In this document: positions 22,773 to 36,274 of the stretch, piece after piece | Numbering within the stretch: position 1 is the stretch's first letter | Layout of the letters: every line of letters starts with the position of its first letter | Origin: Argentina anserina | Taxonomy: Eukaryota > Streptophyta > Magnoliopsida > Rosales > Rosaceae | Reading direction: 5' to 3' | Assembly (NCBI RefSeq): GCF_933775445.1 | Contig: NC_065873.1 | Location: 1,488,001 to 1,552,000 of the forward strand | Length of the DNA: 64,000 nt | The notes under the pieces: generated by a model | Database searches by the model: none | Seen by the model: only the letters and a program-made list of their open reading frames with translations | What the model was told of the DNA's origin: nothing | Program-made: the position numbers and the translations under genes

Positions 22773-25188
22773 TGTAATAACCCGATTTTTTGGATACCAA
22801 TTATTAAATTTTTAAAATTCGATAAGTTTGTAAAAGTGATTAAAACGCGTTTGTTTCACTTTGCGACGTTATAAAATCGAAAACGGAAACGTTATCGGAA
22901 CTTTTAATTAGAAAAACGTTACGTTTCCGCGACGCGAGAATCGACTTTTACTCCGTGGCTCGTTTGTGAAAACTTCCTTCACGAAAGTTTAGAGCTCGTC
23001 GATACGAGTTCGTTGACACGTACGTGAAAGTTATTAACGACGGAAGTTAGTTTCTGATTTTGGAAGTGGGTATAAAAAGGGAATTTTGGAGATTTGGGGT
23101 TTCCATTTTCGGAAACCCTTTCTCTCTCTTCACCCGCCTCCCTCTTCTCTCTCTCTCTCTCTCTCCCTCAGAAAATTCACCGCTGGCAATCTCCTCCCCT
23201 GGGCCGCCATGGCTCTCACCGCCGGCCTCCAGAGCATCACACGACCCTTCGCATCAAACCCCGAGGTCGACACGCCTTCCCTTGCCGCCGTGAGTCCTCA
23301 CGCTCCAACCCGAGGCCTGTAATTCCTCCGCCGTTGTTCGAGATCCACCTCCGGCGATCTTCCGGTGGTTCTCAAGCCCTATTGAGGTAAGGGTTTGTGT
23401 GATTGGTTGTATTGTGTGGACTTGGGGGTGAATCAGAGGAGGAGGAGGATAGGGAGTACCGCCGCCTTAGGCGGCGCGTGAGGGGAGGTGAGGTGGCCAA
23501 GAGACGGCCTGAGGCCGTAGGAGGGTAGACGGGAAAGAAAGAAAGAGTTTGGGGGCGGCGGTGGCGGTCACGGGCCGGTTTTGAAGTCGGCGCGTGGGCC
23601 CTACGCGCTGTCATTGTGGGCGGCGCGTGAGCGCCACGTGCGGTCGCCGGAGGTGGCGCGTGAACATTGATTTCAAACCGTAATTTTTGTAAACAATTAT
23701 TTTTACGTACGGTGAATGTAAAAAGTAATTTTCGTACAGTAAATGTGAATATATTTTATATACGGTAAATTACGTACAGTAATTGTAAAAGTGAATTATG
23801 AAGGATAAATCGGTAATTATTATTTACTGAGATAATATTTATGATTGAATAGTACATGGATGTATATGAATACGTAAAGAGTATGTACTCATACAAGAAT
23901 ACGTAATTAATATATATTTGTACAGTAATACGTGAATAGTAATTACATGAACATTAATTTCATAAAAACTAGAAATTGTTGAATAGTAAAACATTATTAC
24001 TGTTTCGGCATTTAAGGTTTTACGTAACGCTTCTAAATTTACTTATTATCTATTCTAGGTGATCGACACAACAAGTAAATGATTCGACTTTGGAATCGTG
24101 GAAATTACGCTCAGGAGTATAAGGTGAGTAAAATCTCACAATTGATGAATCTACCCTTGTGGAGATTCAAGAATACGGTAAATTTAAAAGAATGAACTAT
24201 GATATGTATGTGATATAGTGGATTGTGTATGTGTATAATTGGTAAATTAGGTACATATATATGGTTTACTATATTATATACTGTCATAATTTCCGTTGCG
24301 AATAAGTTCATTATAGTGTTGATGTTTATTTATTGAGCATGTCGATTTATTTGTACAAGATCATGTGATGATTGTTTGTACGTGGTTTTAACGTGAGTGA
24401 TGTTAAAATGTTTTTGTGGTCTGTGGACCTGTCTTCGGACATGTTGGCATGTCGGAACCTAGCCTTGGTCAGGCGATAGTTACGATTCAGTTAGAGCTCT
24501 AGTCTGTCTGCCGAGGTACTAACATGAGGGGTAACATAGGTGTGTCAGCGCTCATGAGTACCCATATTTTTGGATATTAGGTGGCGAGAGGTTGCCCAAT
24601 ATCGGGCGGTGTACTAACATGAGGGGTAACAGAGATGTATCAGCGCTCATGAGTACCCGTATTATAAATGCATTTGGGTAAACAGAGGGGTTGCCCGATT
24701 TCTCATGAGCATATATATTTATGTCAATATTGGACAACCAGATGGGTCGTCCAATGACTCATGAGTGCATTTATGATTGATGTTTTGTGGATTTTCGTAT
24801 ATATATTTTTATGCGAGTTATATTGTTGTTTTACTCATACGAGCTGCAAAGCTTACCAAGTTTGTGTTTACAATCCCGGTGCACCTATTCGATGGTGTAA
24901 GGGATAATTCTGCAGGTGTGGATTAGCGGAAATCGACGGACAACTCCGAAGACTTGAAGTTGTTTTATTCTATCTTTTAGTGAGAATTTGAGAGGATTTT
25001 TACATTTCCATTTGATATAATGTTGAATTATAAATTTGGTTTGTAATAATCAATTTGACTGAGTTGTATAATGAACTTAGTAATGATCCGCTGTGACATT
25101 AAAATGATTTCGATTTATTGAGATGATTTTAGAGTTTTTCATGACTTCGAAATTTGAGTTTCATACTTGAAATTTTGGGGTCGTGACA
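22773..25188 (+). repeat. 5' LTR of the Tekay-type element
   Basis: 2416 bp, starting TGTAATAACCCG and ending GGTCGTGACA. A TATA box (TATAAAAAG at 23071-23079) precedes a CT-rich leader. Open frames inside 23060-23620 come from this low-complexity leader and are not counted as genes. Confidence 0.9.
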
Positions 25189-25190
25189 GT

Positions 25191-25202
25191 TGGTATCAGA
25201 GC
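25191..25202 (+). promoter_or_regulatory. Primer-binding site
   Basis: TGGTATCAGAGC, two bases after the LTR, complementary to the 3' end of initiator tRNA-Met; the usual primer site of plant LTR elements. Confidence 0.9.
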
Positions 25203-25475
25203 CTAAGTTGTGTATTTGGCGATTTATCAATATCATCCAAGAGCGATGACCTGACTGCAGCGGTCCCCCATCACATGCTCTTCGGTATTGATACGTCGCT
25301 AGGTACGCAAGAGTGTTAGGAGCCACACTTTAAGGTTTGGTCCTCTAGTAAGTATTGTGACAATACTTCGATGATTTACCTTCTTCTGAAATCTTGAGTT
25401 AATATATGTTGGATCTATTTTGTTCAGATTCAAGACTTCACATGTATTGACTAAGTGTTTAAATGTTTCAAGGTG

Positions 25476-28400
25476 ATGAATTTGGAGAAGGGCCGAGCAC
25501 AGGGCCGAGGACGGGCGAGAGGTCGAGGCCGAGGTAGGGGTGGAGGCCGAGTCCGCAATGTGAAGAACCTCTATGAGGAGGCGGCACCACATGAAGAATA
25601 GGTTGACCCAGCGGCTGTTGTTAGAGACGATGGTCGAGTGCTGAAGCTGATCAAGGACATCAGTAGTCTGTCAGCGCCTTCATTTCATGGGGGCTTGGAT
25701 CATATGACAGCAGACCATTGGATTGAGAGTATGGAAACCTACTTTGAGATGGTGGTGTGCACATATATAGAGAAGAGGATGATATCCACATTCTTCTTAA
25801 AGGATAAAGCTCTGGATTGGTGGAAGAGCACGAGGTGGACTGTGGATGTGTCTACCTTGACCGGGGATGGATTCACGACACTTTTTAGAGAAAAGTACTT
25901 TCTAGCTATAGTGCAGGAGGATCTAGAACTTCAGTTCCTTGAGCTAGTATAAGGAGATATGATTGTCAGGGAGTATGAGGCCCGTTTTGCACAGTTGTAT
26001 CGGTTTGTCATATCAATGGGTGTAACCTCCTTAGCCCAGAAGTTTCTATGGGGACTTAAGCAAGAATACAAGACCATCATATCAACACTTTGTTTGTCTA
26101 CCAAGTAGTTGATATATGAGAGTGCCCTGAACTTAGAACAGACGAATAAGACTCGCAGGGGAGATGTGGAAAATAGAGATGCTAGAGGAAAAGGCAAGGC
26201 AATCAGTTCAGACAACGGGCCTTTAGGACCGAAGGGTGGATCTTGGAAGAGGCCGAGACCCTATTATCAGATTCCGGCAAAGGTAGCGTCTCCATCTGTT
26301 AAGACTGCACCTGTTAGACCGCTGACATCAGTAAGGTGTTTCGTTTGCAACGAAATGGGGCACTACGCCACAACTTGCCCGAAGTCAAGGAGAACAAGCT
26401 GCTTTAAGTGTGGACAAGTGGGACATATCGCCAAAGATTGTACCCGACCTCCGCAGGGTAGACATGAACATCATCAGAGACATTTACCAGCGGGCCAAGC
26501 AAGAGTGTTTGCAGTGGGTCAGCGAGACACAGGAGTGGAAGGTACTTTATCTATTTTTGACTATCTTGCTAGAGTACTGTTTGATATAGGAGCATCTCAT
26601 TCTTTTATTGCTAGTTCGGTAGTGGAGATGTTAGGATTGAATCCTACATCTCTTGGAAACTCTTTATATGTCACTTCACCCATTAGAGTGTCCCTTGAAT
26701 TGGAGACAATATGCAAGGGTTGTCCTATTGTGATTGGAGGTAGAGAATTCTATACTTCTTTGATAGTGATTCCGGACCACACCTACGATGTGATCCTAGG
26801 AGTTGATTGATTGAGGCCGCAGCACGCAGTGATTGATTGCTTTGACATGGTGGTGTTCCATAGGCCCAGAGAACTAGTGTTTCGTTATCGTTGCCTCAAG
26901 TCAGATAATGTCATGAGAACATGAGCTTTGGCATATGTGGAATCAGTAGATCAAAAAGTAACTATTGCAGACATTGTGGCAGTATCTGAGTATAGTGAGG
27001 TGTTCCAAGAGATACCAGGGTTACCTCCTCGAAGAGTTGTAGATTTCTGTATTGATGTGGTAATTGGTACGACACCAATGTCAAAGGCTCCTTATAGAAT
27101 GAGACAAAACGAACTGAAGGAGTTGAAAGTGCGGATAGATGAACTATTAGACCAAGGGTTCATTAGACCTAGTGTCTCACCTTGGGGAGCACTGGTTTTG
27201 TTCGTGAAAAAGAAAGATGGCTATCTGAGGTTATGTGTGGACTATAGAGAACTGAACAAGGTGACCATCAAGAATAGGTATCCCTTGCCTAGGATTGATG
27301 ATTTGTTCGATTAGCTCAAAGGAGCTACAATGTTCTCTAAGATTGATCTGAGATCCGATTACCATCAACTCAGGATGAAGGAAGAAAATATATCGAAGAT
27401 AGCTTTTAGGACCCGGTATGGACAATATGAGTTTGTGGTCATGCCCTTTGGTCTGACAAATACACCAGCTGCCTTTATGAGTTTGATGAACCAAATCTTT
27501 AGCCCGTACTTGGATGAGTTTGTTGTGGTGTTTGTGGATGACATTCTGATATACTCCAAGTCTCAGGAAAAACATGTGGTGCATTTGAGAACAGTGTTGC
27601 AGACCTTGAAGGAAGCAAGATTGTACGTCAAACTCGAGAAGTGCGAGTTCTGGAAAGAAGAGGTCAAGTTCCTCGGTCATGTCGTCTCAAAAGATGGAGT
27701 ACTAGTAGACCCGTCAAAAGTGGAGGCAGTAGAGAGTTGGAATCGTCCAAAGAACCCTACAGAGATTCGTAGTTTCCTTGGTTTGGCAGGTTACTACATG
27801 AGGTTTATCGAATGGTTTTCTAGTATTGCTTCGGTATTGACCAAGTTGACCAAGAAAGATGTTCCGTTTGTGTGGACAGAAGTATGTGAGGAGGCATTCA
27901 ACAAACTAAAGACCAGTTTGACCACAGCTCCAGTGTTGACAATTCCCTCTAGTGGGGGTGGTTATGTCATTTATAGTGATGCTTTGCTCCAAGGCTTGGG
28001 TTGTGTGTTGATGCAGCATGGAGGATTTATTGCGTATGGCTCTAGACAGTTAAAGATCCATGAGAAGAACTACCCCACTCATGATCTAGAGCTCGCGACA
28101 GTTGTTTTTGCCCTGAAGATTTGGAGACATTACTTTTATGGTGAGAAGTTTTAACTCTCTTCTGATCATAAGAGTCTGAAGTATCTATTCTCACAGAAAG
28201 AATTGAATATGAGGCCGAGGAGATGGATGGAACTCCTCAAGCATTATTACTTCACCTTGGAGTATCACTCTGGGAAAGCAAATGTGGTGGCCGATGCCTT
28301 GAGCTGGAAACCGAGGGGCGTAATAGCTTCTATTATGGTTCAAGAATGGTTTATGCTCGAAACTGCATCGAAATTTGACTTGGTACCATCGGGAGGAGAA

Positions 28401-29882
28401 CCAAAGGTTTTTCTTGGAAGTGTCTATGTGCAACCTACATTAATCTCAAGGATCATACAAGGTCAGGCACAAGATAAATTCTCACAAGATAAGTTGGCAG
28501 ACCTTGTAGTAGATACGCTTGATGAATGTCCTTCCGAGGTGGAGAGTTGGACCCGATGGAGGGTTGAGGTTTGGGACAAGATTGTGTGTTCCAGATTGTA
28601 CTGATCTCAAGAAGGAGGTCCTTCGCACGGCACATCGATCTCATTATACCGTTCATCCAGGGAACACCAAGATGTACAATGACCTATGCAGGCAATTTTT
28701 GTGGAACGGGATGAAGAAAGATGTAGCTGAATTTGTATCGAAGTATTTGACGTGTCAGTAAGTGAAAGCAGAACATCAACGACCAGCTGGCATGTTGAAG
28801 CCATTGACTATTCCTCTTTAGAAGTGGGAACATATATCTATGGATTTTGTGACTGGACTACCTAAGTCAAAGAAGGGTCACGATGCGATATGGGTGATTG
28901 TCGATCGGTTGACGAAGTCAACACATTTTCTTCCAGTGTCAATGAAGTATTCTATGGAAGTGCTAGGGAAACTATATGTGGATGAGATAGTGAGACTTCA
29001 TAGAGCTCCAGTTTCTATTGTTTCTGATCGTGATGCACGTTTCACGTCGAAGTTATGGGGTGGTTTGTAAAAGGCTATGGGTACTACCTTGGATTTGAGT
29101 ACTGCTTTTCATCCTCAAACTGATGGACAAACAGAAATGGTGAATCAGGTGATGGAAGATATGTTGAGAGCTTGTATGTTGGATTTTAAAGATAGCTGGG
29201 AGGATCATTTGAGGTTGATTGAGTTTGCCTACAACAACAGTTACCATTCTAGCATCGGTATGGCACTTTATGAGGCTCTTTATGGTAGACCATGTCGATC
29301 ACCTATCTGTTGGGCCGAAGTTGGTGATGAAGCACTGATGGGCCCAGAGGTGGTTCAAGAAACCACAGAGAAGATCTTGATCATTCGAGATAGGATCTGG
29401 ACCGCACAGAGTAGACAGAAGAGCTATGCAGACCTAAAGAGGAGACATGTAGAATTCGAGATTGGTGACCATGTGTTCTTAAAAGTCTCACCTATGAGGG
29501 GTGTAGTGAGATTTGCCAAGAAAGGAAAGTTGGCTCCGAGGTACGTTGGGCCCTTTGAGATTCTCGAGAAGGTAGGAGAACTAGCATATCGACTAGCCTT
29601 GCATATTAGCATGTCGGGCGTGCACAACGTCTTTCACATTTCCATGTTGAGGAGGTATATACCAGATCAGTCGCATGCGATTGATCATAGCACCATAGAG
29701 GTGAAGGAAAATGCCACATTTGTCATTGGGCCGGTTCGTATTCTAGATAGATCCACAAAAAAGCTTCGGAGGAAATAAATAGAGCTAGTCAAGGTGTTAT
29801 GGAGCTATCATGATGAGGGCGATGCATCTTGAGAACTAGAGTCGGATATGAAGACGAGATATCCACAATTGTTTGTTGAGTG
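25476..29882 (+). pseudogene. Decayed gag-pol polyprotein
   Basis: One reading frame from ATG 25476 (Gly/Arg-rich start) through gag, two CCHC knuckles (CFVCNEMGHYATTC and CFKCGQVGHIAKDC), protease, reverse transcriptase (FVDD), RNase H, integrase and a chromodomain-like tail. In-frame stops occur at 25599, 25950, 26106, 26808, 27312, 28152, 28759, 28819, 29068 and 29776, plus a frameshift near 28550. Several stops fit C-to-T changes at Gln or Trp codons. The protease active site reads DIGA instead of the usual D-S/T-G-A. In the integrase zinc finger the first Cys of CLTC appears as Tyr (YLTC). The element cannot encode its own mobility. Confidence 0.88.
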
Positions 29883-29926
29883 AAGAACTCGAATTTCGGG
29901 ACGAAATTCCTTTAAGGGGGATAAAT

Positions 29927-30940
29927 TGTAATAACCCGATTTTTCGGATACCAATTATTAAATTTTTAGAATTTAATAAGTTTGTAAAAGTGATTAAAAC
30001 GCGTTTGTTTCGCTTTGCGACGTTGTAAAATCGAAAACGGAAATGTTATAGGAACTTTTAATTAGAAAAACGTTACGTTTCTGCGATGCGAGAATCGACT
30101 TTCACTCTGTCACTCGTTTGTGAAAACTTCCTTCACGAACGTTGTAGAGCTCGTCGATACGAGTTCGTGGACACGTCACGCGTTCTAATCGGACGTCGTA
30201 CGTAAAAGTTATTAATGACGGAAGTTAGTTTCTGATTTTGGAAGTGGGTATAAAAAGAGAATTTTGGAGATTAGGGTTTCCATTTCCGGAAACCCTTTCT
30301 CTCTCTTCACCCGCCTCCCTCTTCTCTCTCTCTCTCCCCGATCTCTCTCTCTCTCACTCAGAAAATTCACCGCTGGCGATCTCCTCCCCTGGGCAGCCAT
30401 GGCTCTCACCACCGGCCTCCAGAGCATCGCACGGCCCTTTGCATCAAACACCGAGGTCGACACGCCTTCCCTTGCCGCCGTGAGTCCTCGCGCTCCAACC
30501 CGAGGCCTGCGATTCCTCCGCCGCTGTTCGAGCTCGCGTGAGCGCCACGTGTGGTCGCCGTAGGTGGGCGTGAACAGTGATTTCAAACAGTAATCTTTAT
30601 AAAAAATTATTTTTACGTACGGTGAATGTAAAAATTAATTTACGTACAGTAAATCTGAATTTATTTTACATACGGTAAATGTAAATTACGTACAATAATT
30701 GTAAAAGTAAATTCTGAAGGGTAAATCGGTAATTATGATTTAATGAGATAATATTTACGATTGAATCGTGGAAATTACGCTCAGGAGTATAAGGTGAGTA
30801 AAATCTCACAGTTGACAAATGTACCCTTGCGGAGATTCAAGAATACGCCAAATTTAAAAGAATGAACTATGATATGTATGTGATATAGTGGATTGTGTAT
30901 GTGTATAATTGGTAAAATATGTATATATATATATGGTTTT
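29927..30940 (+). repeat. Partial 3' LTR of the Tekay-type element
   Basis: Matches the 5' LTR from its first base, with its own TATA box near 30249, but lacks about 290 bp after 30530 and about 250 bp near 30766 (between short GAAT repeats) and stops at about 30940, before the last 0.9 kb. Confidence 0.85.
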
Positions 30941-31643
30941 CATTATCTTCATTATGTCCTTGAGTAACACCCCAAATATATTATGAAGAATAGTCATTAA
31001 ATGATACCTATTACCTCCCTTTTATAATTTTGCATATACCAACTATAGGGGCTGTGAGTGATTGACTATGGGTTGTGGTACTGTACTTCCCGTTCGGATC
31101 AAGTATTTTTCAACTTTGACCATAACCATAGCTTTGTGAAGATTATACATCAGATTGTGTCCATATGTTTTCACTTGATTGAATCTCATTGGAGAATAAA
31201 TATAGTGTGGATAATGCATGTTGAATTCCCCCCATAAGGGTAAGGTCCATCATTACTTCCTCCTAGACCAAAGAGGTTTGATTCCCCTCAACACCTAGTT
31301 AGGTTTTATTTCAATTTTAGGTGAATGTTGAGACATATAATGCAACATATAATAAAAAAGCCGTATATAACAATAAACTTGTGTAGTAGTGTTAACTATA
31401 ACTTTGTGCTTGCAAAAAAATGGATTAGAGGTTCGCTTATCCTAATTAGTGATTTTTTTATTTTATTTAAAGTTGGCTTGACACGTGGCGATATTATGAA
31501 AATATCGGAAAATTTCGAAAGATTCTGAATATATCGGGAAATATCGAAAATTTCCATCGAAAAATACTTGATATGTAACATGGGATGCCGAAAAAATGTA
31601 AACTTTCGCGGGAATATCGAGAAAATTTTGGATATTTCAATCC
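30941..31643. other. ATATCG-rich repeat between retrotransposon and PR-1 fragment
   Basis: No gene. The part at about 31485-31643 is built of AATATCGG/AAATATCGAAAA words and ends TTTCAATCCTTGG, like the block at 59335-59565 (ending TTTTGAACCTTGG). The two are probably ends of one repeat family. It abuts the PR-1 fragment directly. Confidence 0.55.
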
Positions 31644-31763
31644 TTGGTTTGGCGAGATTCCGTTCAGGTTGGATTAGCTAGGGTTAAGTGTAACAGTGGG
31701 TGGTGGTTCGTCACCAGCAACTACAACCCTCTTGGTAACTTTGTTGGGGAACGACCGTACTAG
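31644..31763 (+). pseudogene. 3' end of the split PR-1 gene
   Basis: Encodes the last quarter of a PR-1 protein, from VWRDSVQVGLARVKC through SNYNPLGNFVGERPY and TAG at 31761. The CAPE-like tail PLGNFVGERPY is fully conserved, but two structural cysteines are changed (VGC to VGL, and the Cys of CNY to Ser). No upstream part of the gene remains next to it. With the signal-peptide fragment at 22748 it forms one gene interrupted by the Tekay element and partly deleted. Confidence 0.85.
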
Positions 31764-33691
31764 ACGAAGTATTGTTCTAACTACCTGCAAGTCTGCAACT
31801 GTTACATGAAGTTGGTCATGAAGCTATTATAATATGATATATATATACAAACATAGGAAATTATGATTTTATGCAAGATTTTTATTTTTAATTTTTTTCT
31901 GCTAATCCATTAATAGTGCACACATAGCATATTGGTAACACACTTGAATTTATTACTGAAAAAAAAGCTCTGAGGGAGAGAATTTTAGGGTTTTTGTTCT
32001 TGTCCGGCGGCGTGCCCATTGCCGTCGTCGGGCGAGGCTGGTCGATCAAATCTTTTGTTCGTATCGGAGAGTTTCCGGTGGAGGTTTGCGGGTTGAGGAA
32101 GGGTGACGATGTGATGGCGGCTTGGCCATGGTTTGCTCGGAGTTGGTTGGGTCGGCGATGGGCATCAAGTTCATAGATCTGGGGGCTGCTAGGTGGTGAT
32201 GGTTTCATGGTGGCCTAACATACCTCTAATCGGGTGACTTCAATCTAGATCATGGCACTTAGATCATATTGGGAAAAGACGCCGATTGGCAGCAGTGTTG
32301 CTAAGGGAGATTGTGTGTTGAGGGTAGGGGATCGGCGCTGCAGTTTTGACGGAGTTGGTGGCGAATCGGCGACAAAGGTCGGTGATGGGTTATGCCAGAC
32401 TTGGCTGGCGGCGTGTGCCTCCCTTTCGTCCCGGGTTGAAATCTGGGCTTGGGCTATGTTTGTTTTCAGTTTACTTTTTTGCGTTTTAATTTTTGTTAAA
32501 ATAATGCCATGTTATAGTTTGACTAGGAGAAGTGGGTTTTATCCTAGGTGGTGCACTTATCGTGCCATGTTTACCCTAATGAGGTTGCGAGTTCCTTGTG
32601 TTAAATGGTCGCAGCCTCCTAATAGTAGGATGAAACTTGGTGTTACTGGTATTAGTTTCCAGTGACAACATAGTGGAAAAATTGATAGACATAGTATTTT
32701 ATGGCTCTACATGAGCATTATCATTCTGGTATGTCGCCAAAATTTTAAAGCAAACGGAGTTGCCAATGTTGTACTCCTTGCTAATTGGTGCTTATTAGAA
32801 TGCATAGGTTATGTGAAGACACCTGATATTATTTCAGGATGTTCTTGAAGCATGAGGTTTCATTAATGGATATGGTATGAGGGCAGCCGCCCAGTTAAAA
32901 AAATAGTGCACACATAGCAGACGCCGAATGATGTGAATTCATATAGGCTGGGATAACACATTAACACACAATTAAAGAGTAGGAGATTTAATAAAACTAG
33001 AGTTGCTTGACAATTCATACATTTGGAAGACAACTTGTGAAGCTGAAAAATCCTCTCCACATAGATTAAAACCACTAAGGAAAGAAGTTAAAAATGCAAA
33101 TAGCTGGTCTGCCTAGCAGCCTGGTCAGTGGTCAAAATGCATGCATGGTAGTGTCCGCTAGTGTGGTACATAATTTGTTTTCAACTACTGGATTTTACCA
33201 AACTTCACAGCTGAATAATTGGCTATAGGAATTCGATCTGATCATGTTTTCCTCCGAAACTGACGGTCCTTCAACTTCTAGATGATGCATCCATCTTAAG
33301 AAAAGTAAACAAATAAAAAAAAATCAACCAAACAGAAACTACTTGTAGTAGATATCCTAGGACAAAACGTCAGGAGCGAGCTTCAGTAAGCACAAACACT
33401 TTTACTAGCTACATAATTAACGATAAAATGTTGATAGCGATAAACATTCCCTGTGCTTAATTTGGGCGAACAAAATTAATTTCTAAGCTAAAAACGATAC
33501 ACAGATAGATAAGCTAACATTTTTTTTCTAAGAAAGGTAACATTGTTATAATTCTTTCTGTTTTATCACATCATAGTACATGTGTTAACTTATAATTACA
33601 TGTGTATTCGATAGTTCATGTAAACTGGAAAGCTATGCTTATCTTTCGATAAGTCTTGTATTTTTCCGATCCAAATTTGATTGTATAAATC
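31764..33691. other. Intergenic repeat DNA
   Basis: No gene. The part at about 31960-32905 is G/T-rich and ends with an A-run; 32500-32890 shares scattered blocks with 60820-61270 (for example the CAAATGGTCG, GACAACATAG and TTAATTGGTGCTT-like words), so the two are likely copies of one retroposon-like family. The remainder is AT-rich with nothing recognised. Confidence 0.4.
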
Positions 33692-36270
33692 TGTAATACC
33701 CCGAATTTCCGGGTTCAAATTGTATGAATTCTTAGAAATTATTAAACATAGAAAATTGAATAAATCACATTTTTTCGCTTTCTCGACAATGTCAAAACGA
33801 AACGGAACCGCCTTCGGAAATTTAAATTAGAAAACGTTACTTTTGTGATTTGGGAGTTGACTTCTATTTTCGTCGTTCGTTTCCAAAAAACTTCCTTCAC
33901 GGAAGTTGTAGAGCTCATCGATACGAGTTCGTGGACACGTCACGCGATCTAATCGAACGTCGTATGTAAAAGTTATATCGACGGAAGTTAGTTTTCAAAA
34001 TTGGAAAAAAGTATAAAAGGGAAGTTTGGGAAACCCTAGTTTCCAAAATTGGAAACCGGGTCATTTTGTCTCTCTCTCTCTCCCCGCAGCCCTCTCTCCC
34101 TCTCGACCCCGACCCCTCCGCTCTCAAAAAACTTTGCCTCGGCGATCTCACCTCACCGGGAACCGTAGCCCTCACCGCCGATCCCAAAGGCACCGCACGG
34201 CCTCCAGCTCCCACCCCTGGACGTTACACGCCGTTGTTCGCCGCACCGAAGCTCCTCCGACGATTCAAGCTCATGCAACTCGTCGCCGTCCAAGCTTCCT
34301 CTCTGGGGACAAGCGCTCGAGCAATAGCATCTCGCCGCCGATCCTCACCCCCGGTGCCATCTGCAAACGATTTGGGGCCGAATCACGTCACGCTTCAAAT
34401 CCACCATGAAACCAATCACCGCGGCGTCTCGAGCTCCTCGAACGACTTCTCGGCGGTCCTAGGGCCTGGTTTAGGTACGAAAACGTTCCTCTCCCCACCT
34501 TCTACAATTTTGATGTTGGATTCATTGTGATTGGAGGTTGTTTCAGAGGAGGAGCTATATGAGCGCGTGTCACCTTCTGTGGCGGCCTGTGGGAGGTTGC
34601 GGAGTGGCAAGTAGACGGCATTAGGCCATGGAAGGGAGGAAGAGAGGAGAGGAGAGAGTTTTAAGCGGTGGTGGGCAAGCCACGCACGGGTTTTGACGTG
34701 GCGCATGAGCACCACTTGCACCGATTGTGGGTAGTGCGTGAGCGCCACGCGCAACTGCCATAAGCGGTGTGTGAACCCCACGCGCCGCCACGTGCGGCGG
34801 CGCGTGATCAGTGATTCCGAACAATAATTTTTTTGTAAAAATAATTTCTGTACAGCAAATGGTAAAAGTAATTATGTACAGTAAATATAAAAAAATTATA
34901 ATTTCTGTACAGTAAATAGTAAAAGTATTTATGTACACTAAATGTAAAAACTTTAATTTCTATACAGTAAAAATATTAAAAGTAATTTCTGTACAGTAAA
35001 ATGTAAAAGTAATTTATGTACAGTAAATTATAAAAGTAATTTCTGAGCATTAATTATATAAGTAAATTTCTTAATAGTAATTTGGTGATTAGTATTTACA
35101 TGAACAGTAATATGCGAGCATTAATGAGTGAATAGTAATTACGTAAAAACTGTAATTTGTTGAACAATAAATAGTAGTACTGATTCGGCATCTGAGGTTT
35201 TACTTAAGGTTTCTAACCACTTTATTATACAACTAAGTGAACGACAAAACAAGTGAAGGATTCACTTTCAGTATTGTAGAAATTACGCTCTGGAAAATAA
35301 GGTGAGTAAAACTCAGTATGACGAGTCTACCCTTGGCGGTGATACATATTTACGTTTTATTTAAAAGACCGAACAATGACATGTATATAATATAGTGGGT
35401 TGTGTATGTGTACAAATTGTAAATACGATACATATATATGGGTTGCTATATTATATACTGTCACATTCGTATTTCCAAATGAGTTTTATTATAGTACCAA
35501 TATTTATTTTATTTGAGCATGAGTCGCTTGTTTGTTGTACAAATACATGTGAGAATTGTATTGTACATGGTTTTAGCTTTAACTCATGTTAAAATATTTT
35601 GTTTCTGTCTTCGAACATGTTGGAAGTAATCGGAACCAAGCCTTGGCCGGGTGACAGTTACGTTTCAGTTAAACCTCTAGTCTGTATGCGGATGTACTGC
35701 ATGAGGGGTAACAAATGGGTTACCTTGGTCTCATTAGTACCCATATTTTTGGGATATTGGGTAACAGATGGGTTGCCCAGTGTCTGACGGCGTACTGCAT
35801 GAGGAGTAACAGATGAGTACTTGGGTCTCATGAGTACCCGTATTATAAATGTAATTTGGGTAAACAGATGGGTTGCCCAATGTCTCATGAACACTCATAT
35901 TTTCAGATATTATTAGACATCCAGATAGGTCGTCTTGTGACTCATGAGTGCATTTATAATTAAATGTTTTCAGTATTTGTCTTGTATATTATGCGTGTTA
36001 TACTGTTGATTTACTCATACGAGCTGCAAAGCTTACCGGGTTTGTGTTTACAATCCCGGTGTACCTATTCGATGGTGTAGGAAATAGTTCTGCATGTGTG
36101 GATTAGCAGAATTAGAGGGCCATTCTGAAGATTTCGAAGTTTGTTATTTTATTTGTGGTGAGGATTAAAAGGATTTTATATTTCCATTTGTTATAATGCT
36201 TCAATTATAAACTGGTTTTGTAATAATCAAATCGACTGAGATGTACTATGAACTCAGTTACGATACGATG
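33692..36270 (+). mobile_element. Lone LTR related to the Tekay-type LTR
   Basis: Starts TGTAATACCCCGAATT and follows the 22773-25188 LTR for about 2.5 kb: the same CTTCCTTCACG block, a TATA box (TATAAAAGG at 34012), CT-rich leader, and the CATACGAGCTGCAAAGCTTACC block near 36020. Similarity fades at about 36270, short of a GTGACA end, so the right border and target duplication are not resolved. Open frames within it are low-complexity leader sequence. Confidence 0.8.
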
Positions 36271-36274
36271 TGAC

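Larger units (their letters stand above)
22773..30940 (+). mobile_element. Ty3-gypsy retrotransposon, Tekay/Del type, decayed
   Basis: Order: 5' LTR (22773-25188), primer site, a single gag-pol frame, purine tract at about 29911-29920, and a partial 3' LTR (29927-30940). Domain order PR-RT-RNase H-integrase plus a C-terminal chromodomain-like region (ILDR...VKVLW...) indicates a chromovirus of the Tekay/Del group. The 3' LTR has lost two internal segments and its last 0.9 kb, so the right target duplication is gone; the left flank is ATTGC. All coding domains carry nonsense changes. Same strand as the PR-1 gene it interrupts. Confidence 0.9.

Noticed and set aside
23060..23620. Overlapping open frames on both strands in a CT- and CG-rich stretch
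   Set aside because: They lie in the leader part of an LTR and recur, with indels, at 30238-30586 and 34026-34530. They are low-complexity frames, not genes.
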